Shown piece after piece: positions 59,817 to 64,000 of a stretch of DNA of 64,000 nucleotides (within the stretch, counting starts at the first letter, position 1; every line of letters begins with the position of its first letter). The notes below the pieces were generated by a model. The model saw only the letters and a list, made by a program, of their open reading frames with translations. It was not told the origin of the DNA and ran no database searches. The translations under genes were made by a program, and so were the position numbers. The DNA is from an uncultured Flavobacteriaceae bacterium (GTDB lineage: Bacteria > Bacteroidota > Bacteroidia > Flavobacteriales > Flavobacteriaceae): contig CANMSA010000005.1 of assembly GCA_947500385.1 (NCBI GenBank), positions 1 through 64,000 of the forward strand. Reading direction: 5' to 3'.

Positions 59817-61592
59817 TTATTTCTTCCCAATAATTTCAAGGGCCTTGTTCAGTTCCGGGTCCATGCCGGTACGAATGTCCGAAACCGTTTTTACGATGGG
59901 GATATCGGGAACGATTCCCTTATCGGGCATGGTTTCGGCAGCAAAGGAACCCACTACCGGAAGGTTGATATTGATACGGGAATTGGGTGGTTTTAGGAAT
60001 AGGATCGCGCCTCCATTGATGCCGTTTTGGTTGCCCCCGGTTTCCTGTCCAATAAGCATTCCGTTTTTACTCTTTTTGAACAAGCGCGCCAGGTAAAAGG
60101 CTCCCGATACATTTTTTGCACTGGTGAGCATGTATATGTCGCCATTAAAAGTGGTCTTTGAAGGTTTGATCGTCTCCTTGTCCTTATCCCTTGGAAAAAC
60201 ATAGTAGCGGCCCTTTTCAAAATGCTCGTCATCCTTAAGATTGTAAAACCAGTAGTCCCAGGTGGTTATATGGGGTTTCACCGTTTCGGGGAAAACCAGA
60301 AACCGGGATTGGCTTTGCAGTCCGCCCAGCTCAACCTCATTCTGGTAAATATACTTTTGTAGCTCGTAAGAAGCGTCGTCCAACCCCCCTTGGTTTTCCC
60401 GAATATCGAGTATCAGTTGTTTCACCTTTGCCCGTTTAAGCTCTTTAAAGGCATTTTTGAGCATCGCTTTCCAGTCTTTCTTAAAATCATCGGTCGCAAA
60501 GCTTCCAATTTTTAAATAGCCGGTATGGCCGTCAATGATCTTAAAATCCCAAAGATCGTCAGGAGCTTTTGGAAAATCAGGATAGTTCGCGAGCAAACGT
60601 TGGCTACGCTCCGTTCTCGATAGCGTGCCCACGCGCACGGTCACTTCTTCTCCGCCTTCGGCTTTTTTAAGTACCAATTCAATGGAATCCGCCCCTATTG
60701 GGAACAACAAGGGGTACAGCACATCAAACGCATTGTATCGAAAGGAGTACCCATCAATCTGTGCCTTACTAATTTTGTTCTGAACGGTGCCTCCATCGGC
60801 CGTAATATACGGCAATAGTTTTTCCAATATTTCCCCCACGGGAACCTTGTTGATAGCTACCACCTCATCGCCTTTTTCCAATTGGCTCGACTCGGAGGCA
60901 TTGTAGGTAAGAATCATTCGATTCTCCACCCATTCAAACGCAAAAGGAACCTTATCTTTTTGACGATGGATCAACGAATTGATGATCCCCTCCTGATTGT
61001 AGGCAGAAACCAAGGTATGGTCACATTGTATAGTAGCAATAAACTTGGATAGTGCAACAAAGGCCTCGGCATGCGTCAACGGTTTTTGAAAGCTTGTTTT
61101 GAGGATACCCAGGTTACGCGCTACGGACACACTGTCGTTATACCGATACAAGCCCGGATGTACCAATTGTACGGCATTGCGAACAACTTCGAAATCTTCC
61201 AGCAATTCCGTCACCGATAATTTTGGCAAAGAGGTGGGATCGATGAATTTTTCTGAATTCCAAGTACTACTAAAGGATTGCTTTCCACTTTTGAGCGGTT
61301 CTTGCCGATTGGAAATGCCTTCCCATTGTACTTCCTTCCCATTATCCAACACAAATTTGTATTGAATGTTCGTGACCGATGCCTCAAAGGATAGGGTCGT
61401 TGTATTGCGACCGTCCTTGGTATCCAAAAAAATAGTCTTTTCCCAACTAAGTGGACTCGTATCTCCCCTAAGTCCAATATATTGTGCTCCTTCCGATGGT
61501 ATTTCGGCGACTTCAAAAGTTACTTGGTTTTGCGCATGGCTTACAAAGGCCAATGCCACCAGGATAGAAAATAGAAAGTTTGTTTTTCTCAT
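59817..61592 (-). CDS. S41-family peptidase-like secreted protein
   Basis: A 591-residue protein from ATG 61592 with a signal peptide (FLFSILVALAFVSHAQ). An N-terminal beta domain (about 20-130) precedes an S41 core: LEKGDEVVAINKVPVGEILE (PDZ-like), GYLKIGSFATDDFKKDWKA, QLILDIRENQGGLDDASY and the nucleophile region LTSAKNVSGAFYLARLF (serine before GAF). It is probably an exported protease or related binding protein. A shorter internal start is not supported. Confidence 0.8.
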   Translation of the reverse strand: MRKTNFLFSILVALAFVSHAQNQVTFEVAEIPSEGAQYIGLRGDTSPLSWEKTIFLDTKDGRNTTTLSFEASVTNIQYKFVLDNGKEVQWEGISNRQEPLKSGKQSFSSTWNSEKFIDPTSLPKLSVTELLEDFEVVRNAVQLVHPGLYRYNDSVSVARNLGILKTSFQKPLTHAEAFVALSKFIATIQCDHTLVSAYNQEGIINSLIHRQKDKVPFAFEWVENRMILTYNASESSQLEKGDEVVAINKVPVGEILEKLLPYITADGGTVQNKISKAQIDGYSFRYNAFDVLYPLLFPIGADSIELVLKKAEGGEEVTVRVGTLSRTERSQRLLANYPDFPKAPDDLWDFKIIDGHTGYLKIGSFATDDFKKDWKAMLKNAFKELKRAKVKQLILDIRENQGGLDDASYELQKYIYQNEVELGGLQSQSRFLVFPETVKPHITTWDYWFYNLKDDEHFEKGRYYVFPRDKDKETIKPSKTTFNGDIYMLTSAKNVSGAFYLARLFKKSKNGMLIGQETGGNQNGINGGAILFLKPPNSRININLPVVGSFAAETMPDKGIVPDIPIVKTVSDIRTGMDPELNKALEIIGKK

Positions 61593-61758
61593 AAGAACTA
61601 TTTTATAAGTACCGTTCAAAACTCTGTTTTTTATGGTGACACAACGGCTCAAATTCGCGGCAAAAGGTCTCAAATGGTATGTGAGACCTACACCTGATTG
61701 TTTTTATTTCAAAATACGGCCCTGTTCCCATGCGCACGCACTCGGCGATTCGCAAAGA

Positions 61759-62295
61759 TTATTCGGATCCTTCCTTAGGCACCGCCCATTTTGTATGCAC
61801 CTTCATTATTTCCCTTTCTTTCAAAAAATCTGTGATCTCCTTTTCGGTCATCCCAGAGCCTTCCATCGACTTTCTGGCACTTTCCATATCGTACTTTTGC
61901 CGCATCACTCCGGTGGTACCTAAAATGGCTACCCAGCCGTTTGGCTTCCCTTTGGCCAAAAATACTGCCGGTGGCTCGCTAAAACTGGGACCTTGCTCGT
62001 AAATAGACCGTACCTGCGCAAATACGTGCCCATCCAATACGGTAATAAAACCGGCATCGGCCCAGTGTTCCATTTCGGTGGGTTCGTTCGTAAGCGGATG
62101 TAAAAAGGTCAAAACCCACCCAACACGCAGTGGAGCGCCCCCTTTTACATATTCGTTTAATGCTTCAAGACTGCCTGTCATCTTTTGTCCTTCCCTATTC
62201 GCCTCATAAATAATATCATATCCGCTTTGGGAAAAAAGGAGACCCGTTATCGAAAGGCAAATAAATAGGCTAAGGATGTTCTTGTGTTTTCTCAT
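61759..62295 (-). CDS. Secreted hypothetical protein
   Basis: A 178-residue protein with a signal peptide (ILSLFICLSITGLLFSQ). It is globular, with tryptophan-rich stretches (GWVLTFLHP, MEHWADAGF). I do not recognise the family. It lies 86 bp from the M1-peptidase gene and 167 bp from the S41 gene. Confidence 0.68.
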   Translation of the reverse strand: MRKHKNILSLFICLSITGLLFSQSGYDIIYEANREGQKMTGSLEALNEYVKGGAPLRVGWVLTFLHPLTNEPTEMEHWADAGFITVLDGHVFAQVRSIYEQGPSFSEPPAVFLAKGKPNGWVAILGTTGVMRQKYDMESARKSMEGSGMTEKEITDFLKEREIMKVHTKWAVPKEGSE

Positions 62296-62462
62296 TTTTC
62301 TAGGTTTTAAGCGATGAACGCTGTTCGTTTTTCCAAGATATCAACCTTTGATAAGCTTAATCGTTAATGACTGTTAACTACTGTTAACCATTTCACCATC
62401 TGTATTTGAATCACGGTATGCCGTCCCTTCCCAAATTTTCTACCGTCAACAAGTGTATGGGG

Positions 62463-64000
62463 CTATTGCGCGGCGTTGAATCGATCTTCAAGCGTTTTAA
62501 TAGCGGCCAGTGTTGCTGGTTCTTTCCCGAATTTCTGACGAAGCGTTTCAAAAACAATCTTGCCTTCTTTCACTCCCAAGATCGATACCAACTGGGTATT
62601 GTAAAAAATATCATTGATGTGCCCCTGCGCCATTGCATCCGTAAATTGTTCAAAAACCAAAGGGTATCCCTTTTCCGCCATTCCAATGGCGACCAAGGTA
62701 TGGGTGGCCGCCAATCGATGGTCCCAAATAGGGGTGCCTAAATTCCAATGCGGATTATCGGAATCGGTCAAGGAATTGATCGCCAGTTCATACGCGCGTT
62801 CGTCTTCCAGTTCTTTTAGTCCATACAAAGCGCTGATCAGGCTTTGGTTTTTCCAAGAAGGTTTATTGGGTAAGTGGGTCAGGGCCTCGAAGGCGCGGGG
62901 ATCACCACTTTTTCCCAAAGCGATGGCCGACATAAAGACCACCCGGTCGCTGTAATCTTTCAATCCGTCGAGATAGAGGGGTACATATTTTTTGCTGCGT
63001 GTTAGGCCCAAAAGATTGATCACCCATGCCTTGAGCCAGGATTGTTCTTTTTCGACCAAGCTTAACACGACTGCTTCCGTATCGGCATCCAAAGGAATCC
63101 CATCCTTCCCTCCTTTTGCAGATAGCAGCTGCGTTAATTGGCTGATGGCCATTAGGCGCATGCGCCAGTAGGGCTCATCGAGGGCCGATTTCCGTAGGGA
63201 GGCGGCAATTTCCGATACCTGCTGCTGCCCCGTGGCCGTATCCGTCGCGATAGGGCCCAACGCCCGTATCATTTCAAGGCGGTGCAGGGCATCGGTACTT
63301 TTTTGTACTTCCCGCAACCGTTCTTCCAACGATTTTTCGAAAGAGGCTTCCTTTATCCAGGCATCCTCAAAATCAAAATTGACCACTTCGGGGAGCGCAT
63401 CGGCAGCAAAGGTGAACGTTTGTTCTTTTTTGGCCTCAAGCTTTACCGCTTTCAGTACCCCATCGATCTCAATAGCCATATGCCCCTTAAAAAAAGGAAT
63501 CTTTTTTCCTTGAACGATCGAATCTACTTGTTGCGTTTGCACTATGGAAAGTCGTAGTTCCTTTTTCTCCCCATCATAGTTTTGGCGTACCTTGAAAATA
63601 GGGTGCCCTACTCCATACACCCATTGGCCAAAAAACCAATCCATCGGTTCCCCATGGATCTCGTTCACCAATTCCACAAAATCGGCTGTGGTAACCAACT
63701 TCCCTCCATAACGGGACACATAATTTTGAATCAACTTTGACCATTGCGCTTCCCCTAGTTCTTTGCGCAGCATGTGTAATACCCTGGCGCCTTTGGCATA
63801 GGGTGCATTGCCATTTACGAAGGCTTCCATGTTTTCGATGCTTTCTGGAACTACAATGGTTTCCAAGCCAGCCTTCCAATCACCCAAATAGGTGGAGAGA
63901 TCAGGGGAAAGTTGATAGGTCAAGAATTCTGTATTTCCATTTTTGTATTGGTTGTACAATCCAGCAAAATACCTACTAAAGCCCTTGCTTAACCAAACAT
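62463..64000 (-). CDS. M1-family peptidase-like protein, 3' part (continues beyond the window)
   Basis: The reading frame is open to the window end, so the N-terminus and the expected HExxH zinc motif lie outside. The visible part shows VWLSKGFSRYFAGLYN at the edge, where M1 enzymes have WLNEGFA with the zinc-binding glutamate; here it is lysine. This is followed by APYAKGARVLHMLRKELGE and WFFGQWVYGVGHPIF (both typical of the M1 catalytic and helical domains) and a long HEAT-like C-terminal half. If the lysine is real, this is a non-catalytic M1 homologue. Confidence 0.82.
   Translation of the reverse strand, partial: VWLSKGFSRYFAGLYNQYKNGNTEFLTYQLSPDLSTYLGDWKAGLETIVVPESIENMEAFVNGNAPYAKGARVLHMLRKELGEAQWSKLIQNYVSRYGGKLVTTADFVELVNEIHGEPMDWFFGQWVYGVGHPIFKVRQNYDGEKKELRLSIVQTQQVDSIVQGKKIPFFKGHMAIEIDGVLKAVKLEAKKEQTFTFAADALPEVVNFDFEDAWIKEASFEKSLEERLREVQKSTDALHRLEMIRALGPIATDTATGQQQVSEIAASLRKSALDEPYWRMRLMAISQLTQLLSAKGGKDGIPLDADTEAVVLSLVEKEQSWLKAWVINLLGLTRSKKYVPLYLDGLKDYSDRVVFMSAIALGKSGDPRAFEALTHLPNKPSWKNQSLISALYGLKELEDERAYELAINSLTDSDNPHWNLGTPIWDHRLAATHTLVAIGMAEKGYPLVFEQFTDAMAQGHINDIFYNTQLVSILGVKEGKIVFETLRQKFGKEPATLAAIKTLEDRFNAAQ

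Noticed and set aside
1-64000. Integron integrase (IntI) or any tyrosine or serine recombinase
   Set aside because: I read the products in both strands for the R..HxxR..Y pattern of tyrosine recombinases and for transposase motifs and found none; the array in this window has no recombinase gene.
1-64000. CRISPR array, rRNA or tRNA genes
   Set aside because: The repeated blocks are not regularly spaced 24-48 bp direct repeats with unique spacers, and I saw no tRNA-like cloverleaf or rRNA stretch.

Overview
The window looks like a marine Flavobacteriaceae (Bacteroidota) chromosome. Supporting signs are promoters of the TAnnTTTG type, a carboxypeptidase-regulatory/TonB-dependent receptor, membrane-anchored AraC regulators, DUF4386, DUF1801, DUF6624 and DUF2625 proteins, and many short secreted or lipoprotein genes. 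The genus cannot be named from sequence alone. No rRNA, tRNA, CRISPR array or transposase was recognised.

Region 1 (1-26.5 kb, AT-rich) reads as a long integron-type gene-cassette array, about 23 cassettes with no integrase in view. Genes are separated by 75-230 bp non-coding blocks. Each block begins with a core resembling RYYYAAC (R'') and usually ends with ATAGCCGAACC followed by GTTRRRY (R'). The strongest evidence is that, in most cassettes, the first 8-13 bases (R') are the reverse complement of the bases at that same cassette's far end (R''), as expected if each cassette came from a circle. The cargo is typical of chromosomal integrons: hypothetical proteins, a ParD/ParE toxin-antitoxin pair, VOC, SRPBCC and NTF2-like proteins, hydrolases, an ArsM methyltransferase, a small kinase, a serine hydrolase, an AraC/GyrI regulator and a sigma-factor operon lying in reverse. 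Five cassettes carry a Crp/Fnr-family regulator. In each, an inverted repeat lies 36.5-37.5 bp upstream of the last G of a promoter -7 box that drives the neighbouring gene, so these look like self-contained regulator-operator-target modules.

Region 2 (26.5-44.2 kb, higher GC) is ordinary chromosome. It holds a TonB-dependent receptor, a GH113-like glycosidase, a beta-lactamase-fold protein that has lost its catalytic motifs, an AraC regulator, a DinB protein, an adenine/adenosine deaminase, a TetR-controlled divergent hydrolase, a thioesterase, an amidohydrolase/isochorismatase/epimerase run and one hydrolase remnant.

Region 3 (44.2-49.6 kb) looks like a second, smaller cassette island in the opposite orientation. 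Six minus-strand genes are separated by blocks that share a repeat with core TTAGAAACGGGCGCCAG, and there is one recognisable minus-strand attC at 48.2-48.3 kb.

Region 4 (49.6-64 kb) is core metabolism. A SPOR protein with a strong terminator is followed by a tightly packed uronate operon (uxuA, uxaC and a three-gene TRAP transporter). Then come pyruvate carboxylase, an S41 peptidase, a secreted hypothetical protein and the C-terminal part of an M1 peptidase that runs off the edge.
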